Assembly (NCBI GenBank): GCA_937146805.1
Contig: CAKZRR010000025.1
Location: 1-44,991, forward strand
Direction: 5' to 3'
Length of the DNA: 44,991 nt
Source: an uncultured Owenweeksia sp.
GTDB lineage: Bacteria; Bacteroidota; Bacteroidia; Flavobacteriales; Schleiferiaceae
This document shows, piece after piece, positions 1-8,221 of this stretch; within the stretch, counting starts at the first letter, position 1, and every line of letters starts with the position of its first letter. The translations under genes and the position numbers were made by a program. A model generated the notes under the pieces. That model did not search any database. It saw only the letters and a program-made list of their open reading frames with translations, and was not told where the DNA came from.

Positions 1-44
1 TATGATTCAGAATCTAAAGTTCTACATTCTCTGGATAACACTAG

Positions 45-65
45 ATTCCAAATCAAGTTTGGAAT
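45..65. repeat. Small perfect palindrome (8-bp stem, 5-nt loop)
   Basis: ATTCCAAA (45-52) and TTTGGAAT (58-65) are perfect reverse complements around a 5-base loop, followed by GACAA. The form resembles dispersed intergenic palindromes found in many bacterial genomes. There is no T-run for a terminator on the + strand. Only one copy is visible in this window, so calling it a dispersed repeat is inference. Confidence 0.4.
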
Positions 66-113
66 GACAATGAAAATAAAGAAAATAACAAATAGAAATA
101 AATCAACTAAACT

Positions 114-953
114 ATGATTCTCGATTCATTTATAAATAGGCTAAGTTCAAATCCAAAAAGACTATTTTTGATTGATGGGATTGGCGCATTGATATCCATT
201 TTCTTTTTGAGTATTGTTTTAATTCAATTCAGGATAAACTACACGCCAGATCCAAATAGCCAAGAGTTAAAACTAACTACCTGGGATGCATTTGGTTATT
301 ATTCTTATTTACCTTCTATTTTCATTTATGATGATTGCAAACAGCTAAATTGGATTCCTACCATTGATAGTATTTATAATGTAACTGGAGGAAAACTATA
401 CCAAGCCAATAAAGTAGAAAACGGAAATTATGTTTTCAAATACCTTGGTGGAGTCTCATTAATGCAAGCTCCATTTTTCTTAATTGGACATTCGATAGCC
501 CTTAGTTCAAATTACAAAGCGAATGGTTTCTCACCACCATATCAATATAGTATTGCATTTGGAGCCTTGTTCTATTGCATTTTTGCTTTATTCCTTCTCC
601 GTCATATTTTACTCCGATTTTACTCTGATCACGCCGTTGCTCTAAGTATAGTATTAATGGTCTTAGCGACCAATTTAATTCAATACATCTCAATAGACAG
701 TGCTCAAAGCCATGCATTTATCTTCCCACTGTATGCTATTGTTTTATATGCAACAATCAAATGGCATGAATCACCTAAATTCAAATGGGCCGCTTTAATT
801 GGACTTATAATTGGTTTAGCCACAATTTCTAGACCTACAGAAGCAATAATGTTGTTCATCCCCTTATTGTGGGAAACACACACTAAAGAAGCTAGAATTG
901 CAAAATGGAAATTGGTAAAAGTTATCATGGTATCAATGCCTTGTCGTCTTTAG
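114..953 (+). pseudogene. GT39/ArnT-like integral membrane glycosyltransferase, 3'-truncated
   Basis: The 279-residue product has an N-terminal membrane helix (about residues 18-40), an acidic first loop with the motif DAFGYYSYLP (about 58-67), and further hydrophobic segments at roughly 110-130, 145-165, 170-195, 200-215 and 225-250. This arrangement matches the N-terminal half of lipid-linked-sugar glycosyltransferases of the GT39/ArnT type, which usually run to about 500 residues or more with around twelve helices. The reading frame ends abruptly in VIMVSMPCRL just as another reading frame begins near position 905, so the C-terminal half is missing. I infer truncation by rearrangement near position 920. 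If expressed, the product is unlikely to be active. The family call rests on layout and the Asp-Gly-Tyr-Tyr loop, and a generic membrane protein remains possible. Confidence 0.55.
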
Positions 954-1083
954 ATATCGATAGTGCCTTTTTATTTCAGGTAGATTCTTCTAAAATTTAT
1001 GGAACTCTAACTAAAGGTGGGAATACACAAATGGTTTATAATGCAGCTATAAGTGTAGATTTTTTTTTCTTTCTTAAAAAGTG
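905..1083 (+). pseudogene. 5' fragment of frameshifted unknown gene
   Basis: A short open frame starts at ATG 905 inside the tail of the upstream gene and reads MEIGKSYHGINALSSLDI onward for 59 residues. It ends in FFFFLKK and a stop at 1081-1083, just after a run of nine T (1060-1068). Shifting the frame by one base within that run joins it smoothly to the 1086-1757 frame, whose upstream codons read FLKSELELD. I therefore read this as the front part of one gene broken by a homopolymer frameshift. The true 5' end may have been lost at the junction with the GT39-like fragment. No known domain is recognised. Confidence 0.45.
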
Positions 1084-1085
1084 AA

Positions 1086-1757
1086 TTGGAATTAGATTCT
1101 ATACAGAACTTGCATTATACTTTTGTTACAAAAGATGGAAAAGAACAATTGTTACTTAAAAAAACAACAGTTACAGTTATTAACCGAGAAGGGGATGAGT
1201 ATGTGATTAACGAGGCTAGTTTTAAGGAGAGCAGTTATATTGAGCAGATTACATCGAGTTTTATCTTAGAGCTAGATTCGACCTGGAATGTTAATTACCT
1301 AGGTGAGTTTGAATCCCGAATAACAATTGATTGCAAGTATAGGAACTCAAACCAGGTGCTTTTCTCATTTGGATGGAAGTTATGGAGGATTTGGAGTGGT
1401 TATAGGGTAGTTTTTTATCAACCTACAGATGAGGAACTTGAGAATGGAATAGCCTTTTATATAGCGTACAACGCAAATGTGATTATGCAGCTGGCTAGCT
1501 ACTTATACCTACATGTTGAGAATATGAGTTGGCAGTACTTAGATGATAATAAAAAGTATTATGACTGGTACATGGACGAATACTCGGGATTATTTGCAGA
1601 GGGGTATAATCCTATGTTGCTTGTTAGGAATAGAATACTTGCAACGATCGGAACGAACATCTACTTTTATGACCCCCGTGATATAAATAAAATAGGGGTA
1701 CGTAGAGTTCCTTGGGAGAGCTATGATTATTCAAATATTGTTAAATATCGAGATTGA
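1086..1757 (+). CDS. Hypothetical protein, likely C-terminal part of a frameshifted gene
   Basis: The open frame of 223 residues begins at a TTG and has no ATG near its start. The in-frame codons just upstream continue the same style of sequence back to the T run at 1060-1068, which suggests it is the distal part of a gene that started at or before position 905. The N-terminal half is rich in alternating polar and hydrophobic residues, consistent with beta-strands. The C-terminal half is rich in Tyr and Trp (for example YYDWYMDEYSG) and ends in VPWESYDYSNIVKYRD. There is no signal peptide and I recognise no family. A strong terminator follows at 1842-1878. It could be a translated remnant or a real gene disrupted by sequencing error. 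Confidence 0.4.
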   Translation: MELDSIQNLHYTFVTKDGKEQLLLKKTTVTVINREGDEYVINEASFKESSYIEQITSSFILELDSTWNVNYLGEFESRITIDCKYRNSNQVLFSFGWKLWRIWSGYRVVFYQPTDEELENGIAFYIAYNANVIMQLASYLYLHVENMSWQYLDDNKKYYDWYMDEYSGLFAEGYNPMLLVRNRILATIGTNIYFYDPRDINKIGVRRVPWESYDYSNIVKYRD

Positions 1758-1841
1758 CATAGATTAGATTTGAAATGGATGCATACCACACTTTAAAAGC
1801 TTCTGCTAGGTACGTTTAAAAAACGCCCCACATTCTCATAA

Positions 1842-1878
1842 AAAAAGGCGGTTCCGAAATTTTCGGAACCGCCTTTTT
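1842..1878. terminator. Bidirectional rho-independent terminator
   Basis: AAAAAGGCGGTTCCGAAA (1842-1859) pairs perfectly with TTTCGGAACCGCCTTTTT (1861-1878), giving a GC-rich stem flanked by an A-run and a T-run. It lies between convergent genes (1086-1757 on + and 1896-3083 on -) and can serve both strands. Confidence 0.9.
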
Positions 1879-1895
1879 AAGTTTTTTTCAAACTC

Positions 1896-3083
1896 TTATT
1901 TTATCAAGGTAATAGAACCTCGTCTGCTAAGGGTTTGTGTTTTGTTAAGATGTGGGTATTCATACTCTACTACGTAAGTGTAAATACCTTGTTCTACAGC
2001 TTCGCCATCATAGGTTCCATCCCAAGATATACGCAGTGAGCTGCTTTCAAATACTTTTTTACCCCAGCGGTTAAAAATGTGAATACGGTAGGATACAATT
2101 TCTTCTGAGCAACTGGCCTTTACTTCAAACAAAGCGTTGCGGCTGTCACCATTCGGTGAAAAAGCACTTGGAATGTAAATCATACACTCTTCGCAATCGG
2201 CTGGGCGTACGCTAATAGTATCTCTATAGCTACAGCCTTTGGTAGAAATCTTAGCGGAGTACTCACCTGGGGTAGTAACAATTAAAACATTATCGGTTGA
2301 GCCATCGCTCCATTCAACATTTACACCAGGCGCTCCTAAGTCCAAATCAATTCTAGAGTCTACACAAATAATGGTATCTCTTGGCAAGCTTGGTAGGTCA
2401 TTGCTAACCGCTTCTACATAATCTATTAAATAGTAGGCGTAACGTGCATTTTGTGATCCTGTTAAAGGAGAAAACTGTGTGCTGTTGTCATCAGAGAAGT
2501 TACCAATGGTAAAAAACTTTTCGCCTCCTTTGGCTTTATAAACACCGCATATAGCCGTCCAATAACTTTCGGTAAGTACTGGGTCGGATGGTAAAATTTG
2601 AGGTTTTACAAAGTCAATTAAATTATTAGGAGGAATAGAATCAATAAGAGAGTCAGAAATATGCATCCCGATGTTGCGAATGCCGTAACTTATTCCAGCT
2701 AAATCGTTGTTTAAAGGTTTTACGTAATACGTAATGCGGTAGCGCTTGTTGGCTTCTAAGGGTTCTTTAAATTCCCCTCTAATGTATTCGCGACTAAATG
2801 CCGTACCGGAGTCACCAAAAACAGAGATACCTACAAATCCTTCCCCATCAAAGGGTAAAGCGTTGTTGGTAGTACTGGCGCTTCCGGGGAAACCGCAGCT
2901 TAAGTGAAAATAATCAGGTGTACCCAGTTGGCTAGCCCAAGGGCTTGAAATATCCATTAGGTCGGTAGCTAAAATGGGGCAAGAGCCTGTGTTTTCAAGA
3001 CTTCCGTTTTTCACCATATTTTGGCCAAAAACCCAACCAGAGAGCAGAACTAAAATTAGAGATGTAGCTTTTTTCATAATCAT
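1896..3083 (-). CDS. Secreted protein with gliding-motility/T9SS type B C-terminal domain
   Basis: The product is exported across the inner membrane by a signal peptide (MIMKKATSLILVLLSG then VFGQ) and is probably passed across the outer membrane by the type IX system. The last ~95 residues carry the CHU_C/type B pattern: CMIYIPSAFSPNGDSRN, then IHIFNRWGKKVFES, WDGTYDG and a GIYTYVVEY strand. The N-terminal part starts with NMVKNGSLENTGSCP and contains GTPDYFHLSCGF, a layout common in Bacteroidota surface proteins with a jelly-roll-like or adhesion domain. The middle has an Ig-like segment around LGAPGVNVEWSDGSTD. I chose ATG 3083; ATG 3077 would also give a normal signal peptide, and the longer frame back to 3110 starts on TTG. 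Its substrate or ligand is unknown. It is convergent with the decayed region and divergent from wbpD. Confidence 0.85.
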   Translation of the reverse strand: MIMKKATSLILVLLSGWVFGQNMVKNGSLENTGSCPILATDLMDISSPWASQLGTPDYFHLSCGFPGSASTTNNALPFDGEGFVGISVFGDSGTAFSREYIRGEFKEPLEANKRYRITYYVKPLNNDLAGISYGIRNIGMHISDSLIDSIPPNNLIDFVKPQILPSDPVLTESYWTAICGVYKAKGGEKFFTIGNFSDDNSTQFSPLTGSQNARYAYYLIDYVEAVSNDLPSLPRDTIICVDSRIDLDLGAPGVNVEWSDGSTDNVLIVTTPGEYSAKISTKGCSYRDTISVRPADCEECMIYIPSAFSPNGDSRNALFEVKASCSEEIVSYRIHIFNRWGKKVFESSSLRISWDGTYDGEAVEQGIYTYVVEYEYPHLNKTQTLSRRGSITLIK

Positions 3084-3174
3084 GTAACTTGAGTGCAAGA
3101 TGCTAAACAATCTTTAAATACGAAACCCTAAATGAGTTATCACCGCGTAAAAGTAAGTTAAACATCCTAAATTC

Positions 3175-3182
3175 TATATTTG
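3175..3182 (+). promoter_or_regulatory. Bacteroidota-type -7 box upstream of wbpD
   Basis: TATATTTG matches the TAnnTTTG -7 consensus of Bacteroidota housekeeping promoters and sits 16 bases before the ATG of the wbpD homologue. No clear -33 TTTG was seen at the expected distance, so this is a half-supported promoter. Confidence 0.45.
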
Positions 3183-3197
3183 CGGCAAAATTAAGTT

Positions 3198-3776
3198 ATG
3201 AGCAACAGCCACTTTTTTGCCCATGAAACGGCCCTTATTGATGAAGGTTGTACTATTGGAGCCGGCTCAAAAATATGGCACTTTAGCCATGTAATGCCCA
3301 ACTGTAGCTTGGGTGCCAATTGCAATTTAGGGCAAAACGTGGTGATATCGCCTGATGTACACCTCGGAAATAACGTAAAAGTGCAGAATAATGTTTCCAT
3401 CTACACTGGTGTAATTTGTGAGGACGATGTTTTTTTGGGCCCTTCCATGGTATTCACCAACATAATAAATCCTAGGAGTGCCGTTATAAGGCGCGATCAG
3501 TACCTAAAAACTACGGTTAAAAAGGGAGCAAGCATAGGCGCCAATGCCACTATAATTTGTGGTAATGATTTAGGTGAGTATTGTTTAATTGGAGCAGGTG
3601 CCGTTATTACCAAAGCGGTAAAACCCTATGCTTTGGTCGTAGGTAATCCTGCAAAGCAAATAGGCTGGGTAAGTGAGTATGGCCACCGATTGGAATTTAA
3701 TGCAGCGGGTTTAGCCAAATGTCCTGAGAGTGATGAGCGGTACCAGCTAAAAGAGGGCGGTGTTAATAAAATTTGA
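3198..3776 (+). CDS. wbpD: WbpD-like UDP-2-acetamido-3-amino-dideoxyglucuronate N-acetyltransferase
   Basis: This is a 192-residue left-handed beta-helix acetyltransferase. In the WbpD family the enzyme transfers acetyl from acetyl-CoA to the 3-amino group of UDP-2-acetamido-3-amino-2,3-dideoxy-glucuronate in the cytoplasm. Signature stretches are visible in order: IDEGCTIGAGSKIWHFSHV (about 14-32), the hexapeptide coils NLGQNVVISPDVHLGNNVKVQNNVS, GPSMVFTNIINPRSA (about 80-94) and ALVVGNPAKQIGWVSEYG (about 145-162). The length matches the family. The next gene starts 2 bases past the stop and is the matching WbpB dehydrogenase, so the pair probably forms an operon driven by the -7 box at 3175. 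The partner 3-aminotransferase (WbpE) is not adjacent as it is in Pseudomonas, but two other aminotransferases lie downstream. Confidence 0.85.
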   Translation: MSNSHFFAHETALIDEGCTIGAGSKIWHFSHVMPNCSLGANCNLGQNVVISPDVHLGNNVKVQNNVSIYTGVICEDDVFLGPSMVFTNIINPRSAVIRRDQYLKTTVKKGASIGANATIICGNDLGEYCLIGAGAVITKAVKPYALVVGNPAKQIGWVSEYGHRLEFNAAGLAKCPESDERYQLKEGGVNKI

Positions 3777-3778
3777 AA

Positions 3779-4798
3779 ATGAACAAAGAAAACAAGACTA
3801 TAAAATTTGCTGTGGTAGGTTGTGGCCGAATTGGGCAACGCCACGCTACTATTATCTCTAAAACACCAGAGGCCAGTTTAATGGCACTTTGCGATGCAAA
3901 ACCCAGTACCGATTTAGCTATGAAGTTTGAAGCCGTTCCGGTTTACATTAGTATGGAGGAAATGTTGGCGCAGCATACCGATTTGGATGTAATTAGCATT
4001 GCATCTCCCAACGGGTTGCATGCCGAGCAAGCCATAATGGCTTTAAATGCTGGAGTACATGTAATTATTGAAAAACCGATTGCACTTACTAAGGCTGATG
4101 CCGAAAAGGTTATTTATACGGCTCTACACAAAAGCAAATATGTTTTTGGCGTAATGCAAAACCGTTATTCTCCGCCATCAGAGTGGATTAAAAGTATGAT
4201 GAACTCAGGAGCCTTGGGTAAAATTAATATGGTGCAGGTAAATTGCTATTGGAATAGAGATGATCGCTATTACAATGGCGAAAACTGGCATGGAACGAAG
4301 GTCTTAGATGGAGGAACCTTGTTTACACAATTCAGTCATTTTATTGATATTATGTATTGGTTGTTTGGCGATATTGAAAACATTGCCACCCGAATGGTAG
4401 ATTTTAATCATCAGGATCAAACTGATTTTGAAGATAGCGGCATTGTTAGTTTCGATTTTGTAAACGGAGGCATGGGTGTGCTGAACTTTTCTACCTCTTG
4501 CTGGGATCAAAATTTTGAAAGTAGTTTGACCGTATTAGCTGAAAATGGCACGGTAAAAATTGGAGGACAGTATATGAACGAGGTAGAATATTGCCACGTA
4601 AAAGACTATTCCATGCCTGAACTGGCTCCTTCCAACCCGCCAAACGACTACGGTCCATACAAAGGGAGCGCTAATAATCATGGCTTTATGTTTCAAAATG
4701 TAATTAACGTTTTAAAGGGTAAAGAGAGCATTACCACCAATGCATTGGAAGGCTTAAAAGTGGTGGAAATAATTGAACGAATCTATAAAAGTTCCTAA
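3779..4798 (+). CDS. wbpB: WbpB-like Gfo/Idh/MocA sugar-nucleotide dehydrogenase
   Basis: The 339-residue protein has an N-terminal Rossmann fold with GCGRIGQRH (about residues 14-22) for NAD(H). The conserved Gfo/Idh/MocA lysine motif HVIIEKPIALTKADAEK follows at about 95-110, and then the C-terminal oxidoreductase sheet. In the WbpB/WlbA branch it oxidises the 3-hydroxyl of UDP-GlcNAcA to a 3-keto sugar ahead of amination. The C-terminal domain includes NCYWNRDDRYYNGENWHG and GGTLFTQFSHFIDIMYW, both typical of WbpB-type members. I start at ATG 3779; the frame extends to TTG 3773, which overlaps the wbpD stop. The adjacency to wbpD is the strongest support for the substrate. Other Gfo/Idh enzymes have the same fold, so the exact sugar is inferred. 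Confidence 0.8.
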   Translation: MNKENKTIKFAVVGCGRIGQRHATIISKTPEASLMALCDAKPSTDLAMKFEAVPVYISMEEMLAQHTDLDVISIASPNGLHAEQAIMALNAGVHVIIEKPIALTKADAEKVIYTALHKSKYVFGVMQNRYSPPSEWIKSMMNSGALGKINMVQVNCYWNRDDRYYNGENWHGTKVLDGGTLFTQFSHFIDIMYWLFGDIENIATRMVDFNHQDQTDFEDSGIVSFDFVNGGMGVLNFSTSCWDQNFESSLTVLAENGTVKIGGQYMNEVEYCHVKDYSMPELAPSNPPNDYGPYKGSANNHGFMFQNVINVLKGKESITTNALEGLKVVEIIERIYKSS

Positions 4799-4853
4799 AG
4801 TCTATAAACTTACTAGACTTTTAATTACTTTAGCGGCCTCAAACCGTTAAAAA

Positions 4854-6632
4854 TTGCTGTCAGATAGTTTTCAAATACCTTTTGTATTAAGCGTTATTGC
4901 CGCTATGGTAGTGGTAATGGTGTTTGATAGAATTAAAACATCTTGGGTGTTTTTGGGAGGTAGCGCTTTGCTTATTTTAGGCGGAAGCGTGCATATTAAT
5001 GAATATGTTTCTGGGGTAAGTAATCCAGCTATCCTCAGTGTTTTTATCCTTATTATTATTACGGCTGGCGTAAATGATCATTTTAATCTAGCGGGGTTTT
5101 TCGAATCCCTTTTTGGTAAAACGGGCAATCAACGATCTTTTATTTGGAGGATGGGTTTATCAGTTTCCGCCATTTCATCGGTTATGAATAACACGCCCGT
5201 AGTGGCTATGATGATGCCTTATGTATATCAATGGGGTCAAAAACACAATATTAATCCAAGTAAACTTTTATTGCCGCTATCGTACAGTGCCATTTTAGGA
5301 GGGGTAATAACGTTAATAGGTACTTCTACTAATCTTGTTTTAAATGGATTACTTCTCGAAAATGGAGCAGCGCCTCTCGGTTTTACCGACTTTTTAATTC
5401 CCGGTGTACTCATAACTTTGGGTTGTTTGCTATTTATGTTTGCCTTTGGTTCTTGGCTAATGCCGGATAAAAACACGACTAAAAAATCTTTAACTGAGGA
5501 AGTGCGAGAATATTTGGTGGAGACGCGCGTAACGGCCAAAAGTGGTTGGGAAGGAAAAACCGTAGAAAAGGCAGGACTAAGACAATTGGAAAGTGTTTTT
5601 TTAACCGAAATTAACAGAGGTAAAATACGACTGGCTCCGGTAAAGCCTACCGATACTTTAATGGACGGGGATGTGCTTATTTTTGCTGGTGAGACGGCTG
5701 TTACTTTGGCCTTTATCAATAAAACGAAAGAGCTGGAACTATCTAAAACCAGCCAGTTTGAATTAGCCGATGGTACCGAAATTATAGAAGCCATTGTTTT
5801 GCAAAATAGCGGCTTGGATAGGCGTACGGTAAAGCAAATTGGTTTTAGAGAAAAGTACGATGCTGCCATTGTGGGAATTCATCGTTTGGGAGAAAAAATT
5901 GGTGGTAAAATTGGCTCGGTACATTTGCGTACTGGAGATTTACTTTTAATAAATGCAGGTGCTGAGTTTAGAGAACGTGCCTCTCGAACCAATGACCTGT
6001 TAATTGTAAATAGCCTTAAAAGCCGCAAGGAGCTAGCCAATTGGAAATTGTTGTTGTTTATAACATCGGTGCTGCTCACAGCTGGACTTTTGTTTGCAGG
6101 TGTCATGGATTTATTGGCTGGCTTACTATTTATTTTAGCGGTGCAATTACTCTTAAGCATGACGAATGTAGAGCGCATTAAGAAAAATATCAGTTTTGAA
6201 TTGCTCAGTATTTTAATATCAGCCTTAGCGTTGGGTAAAGCGTTAATTAGCACAGGTGCAGCCGATTACTTGTCGCATGTTGTTTTTGCCAATGCCCATA
6301 CTTGGGATCCTATGTGGGTGCTAGGTGGAGTGTTTGCCAGTACCTTTGTTTTAACTTCCTTAATAACCAATGTGGCGGCCATCAGTATTATTTTTCCGGT
6401 GGTATTTAGCCTTACTACTTTAAATATTATTCCCGCCCAAGCGCTTTATTTAACGGCTGCCTTTGGTGCTAGTTGTTGTTTTGCAACACCTTTTGCCTAC
6501 CAAACCAATTTAATGGTAATGGAGGCAGGCAATTATAATTTTAAAGATTTTATGAGGCTAGGACTGCCTTTAAGTGTAGTATACGCCTTCATATTTTTAA
6601 CCTTTGTAGCTTTTAAATACAGTCTTTTATGA
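4854..6632 (+). CDS. SLC13-family permease with two TrkA-C domains, probable sulfate importer
   Basis: The 592-residue inner-membrane protein has hydrophobic segments at both ends flanking a soluble middle. The first half carries the SLC13/DASS signature MNNTPVVAMMMPY (about 100-112) and GTSTNLVLNG (about 158-167). The second half carries TNVAAISIIFPV and a closing ATPFAYQTNLMV. Two regulatory TrkA-C-like domains lie in between, at about residues 216-282 and 305-372. Proteins of this layout take up sulfate or related anions. The cysC gene starts 4 bases before this gene ends, and cysD and cysN follow, which strongly favours sulfate. The start is TTG 4854, since an in-frame stop lies just upstream at 4848-4850. 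A weak -7-like TACTTTAG lies at 4826. The substrate is inferred from context. Confidence 0.85.
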   Translation: MLSDSFQIPFVLSVIAAMVVVMVFDRIKTSWVFLGGSALLILGGSVHINEYVSGVSNPAILSVFILIIITAGVNDHFNLAGFFESLFGKTGNQRSFIWRMGLSVSAISSVMNNTPVVAMMMPYVYQWGQKHNINPSKLLLPLSYSAILGGVITLIGTSTNLVLNGLLLENGAAPLGFTDFLIPGVLITLGCLLFMFAFGSWLMPDKNTTKKSLTEEVREYLVETRVTAKSGWEGKTVEKAGLRQLESVFLTEINRGKIRLAPVKPTDTLMDGDVLIFAGETAVTLAFINKTKELELSKTSQFELADGTEIIEAIVLQNSGLDRRTVKQIGFREKYDAAIVGIHRLGEKIGGKIGSVHLRTGDLLLINAGAEFRERASRTNDLLIVNSLKSRKELANWKLLLFITSVLLTAGLLFAGVMDLLAGLLFILAVQLLLSMTNVERIKKNISFELLSILISALALGKALISTGAADYLSHVVFANAHTWDPMWVLGGVFASTFVLTSLITNVAAISIIFPVVFSLTTLNIIPAQALYLTAAFGASCCFATPFAYQTNLMVMEAGNYNFKDFMRLGLPLSVVYAFIFLTFVAFKYSLL

Positions 6633-7243
6633 GTGAAAAACTTCACATAATTCCACATCAACATCATGTAAATGTGGAGCACCGTAGGGCACAAAATAAG
6701 CATCAATCCTTTGTGATTTGGTTTATTGGATTGAGCGGCTCAGGCAAGTCTACCTTGGCCAGCCAGTTAGAAACTCAGCTTTTTAATGATGGCATGCGTA
6801 CCTATATATTGGATGGTGATAATATTCGATCGGGTTTAAATAAGGATTTAGACTTTTCGGAAAATGCCCGTAAAGAAAATATTAGGCGTATTGGCGAAGT
6901 AGCCAAATTAATGGTGGATGCAGGTGTATTAACACTTACTGCTTTTATTTCGCCCTTTGCTGAAGAACGTGAAATGGTAAAGCAGCTCTTAGGAGCGGCT
7001 AATTATGTAGAGGTATATGTAGATTGCCCCATAGAGGAGTGTGAAAAACGAGACGTGAAAGGTTTGTACGCCAAAGCACGTAAAGGCGAAATATCAAATT
7101 TTACAGGTATTAGTTCTCCTTTTGAGGTGCCTCAAAACCCAGACGTAGTAGTGAAAACTGCCGAAGTATCGGTAGCCGAAGGCGTAGAAAAAATTAAAGA
7201 AGCGATTTCTAAAAAGCTTCAAAATTCAATAACAACAAATTAA
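6629..7243 (+). CDS. cysC: Adenylyl-sulfate (APS) kinase
   Basis: This 204-residue cytoplasmic kinase phosphorylates APS with ATP to give PAPS. The P-loop GLSGSGKST is at residues 34-42, preceded by the family's typical FVIWFIG strand. The APS-binding strand LDGDNIRSGL and NENIRRIGEVAKL-type helix follow, and TAFISPFAEER (about 105-115) contains the conserved serine loop. The length is that of a stand-alone CysC rather than a CysNC fusion. The start codon overlaps the permease stop by 4 bases (ATGA), implying translational coupling, and cysD follows after 24 bases. In this window the PAPS has no visible reductase to feed, but two sulfotransferase-type genes lie downstream. Confidence 0.95.
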   Translation: MSEKLHIIPHQHHVNVEHRRAQNKHQSFVIWFIGLSGSGKSTLASQLETQLFNDGMRTYILDGDNIRSGLNKDLDFSENARKENIRRIGEVAKLMVDAGVLTLTAFISPFAEEREMVKQLLGAANYVEVYVDCPIEECEKRDVKGLYAKARKGEISNFTGISSPFEVPQNPDVVVKTAEVSVAEGVEKIKEAISKKLQNSITTN

Positions 7244-7267
7244 AACTCAATAAACTCAAATCTAAAT

Positions 7268-8170
7268 ATGCGTTACTCATTAACCCATTTAAAAGAGCTC
7301 GAATCCGAATCCATTTTTGTGATGCGCGAAGTGTATGCTCAATTCGAAAACCCTGCTATTTTGTTTTCGGGAGGTAAAGATTCTATTGTGCTTGCCCATT
7401 TGGCCAAAAAAGCCTTTTGGCCTGCCAAAATTCCTTTTCCATTGGTGCATATCGATACAGGTCATAACTTTCCCGAAACCATCAAGTTTAGAGATGATTT
7501 GGTAGAGGAATTAGGCGTAAAGTTGATTGTAGGAAGTGTGCAAGAATCTATTGATAAAGGGCGTGTGCGCGAAGAAACTGGTAAAAACGCCAGTAGAAAC
7601 GCTTTGCAAACCACCACTTTATTAGACACCATTGAGGCGGGTAATTTTGATGCTTGTATGGGAGGTGCTCGTAGAGATGAAGAAAAAGCACGCGCTAAAG
7701 AACGCTTCTTTTCACACAGAGATGATTTTGGGCAATGGGATCCTAAAAATCAACGTCCTGAGTTGTGGAACCTGTTTAATGGCAAAAAGAATATGGGAGA
7801 AAACTTTAGAGTTTTCCCGATTAGTAACTGGACGGAAATGGATGTGTGGCAGTATATTTTGCATGAGAACATTGCTATTCCATCTTTGTATTTAGCGCAT
7901 GAACGCGAAGTAATTTGGAGAAACAACTCTTGGTTACCGGTTTCGAAATACATTCAATTAGGACCCAACGAAACACCCGAAAAGAAAATGATTCGTTTTA
8001 GAACCTTAGGAGATATTACCATTACAGGAGGGGTAGAGTCGGAAGCTGATACATTGGCTATGATTGTAGATGAGGTAGCATCAGCTCGCCAAACCGAACG
8101 TGGAAACCGTGCAGATGACAAGCGCGGAGAGACGGCTATGGAGGACAGAAAAAAGCAAGGTTATTTTTAA
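7268..8170 (+). CDS. cysD: Sulfate adenylyltransferase subunit 2
   Basis: The 300-residue protein is the catalytic ATP-pyrophosphatase-type subunit of ATP sulfurylase, which makes APS from ATP and sulfate with CysN. The PP-loop SGGKDS is at residues 34-39, followed by PLVHIDTGHNFPET (about 59-72). Further conserved stretches are GGARRDEEKARAKER (about 131-146) and FPISNWTEMDVWQYI (about 178-192). The C-terminus RGETAMEDRKKQGYF is the usual CysD ending that contacts CysN. The length is normal for the family. It sits between cysC and cysN on the same strand, with 51 bases to cysN, and forms one transcription unit with them. Confidence 0.96.
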   Translation: MRYSLTHLKELESESIFVMREVYAQFENPAILFSGGKDSIVLAHLAKKAFWPAKIPFPLVHIDTGHNFPETIKFRDDLVEELGVKLIVGSVQESIDKGRVREETGKNASRNALQTTTLLDTIEAGNFDACMGGARRDEEKARAKERFFSHRDDFGQWDPKNQRPELWNLFNGKKNMGENFRVFPISNWTEMDVWQYILHENIAIPSLYLAHEREVIWRNNSWLPVSKYIQLGPNETPEKKMIRFRTLGDITITGGVESEADTLAMIVDEVASARQTERGNRADDKRGETAMEDRKKQGYF

Positions 8171-8221
8171 TCGATTGTTTTTAAGCCAACACCTTTTTGA
8201 ATTAATTAAATAAGACTTATC

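Noticed and set aside
5237-5869. 210-residue open frame on the minus strand inside the SLC13 permease gene
   Set aside because: It lies antisense to a gene with clear family motifs, its translation is Ser/Lys/Pro-rich with no recognisable motif, and it has no promoter or ribosome site.
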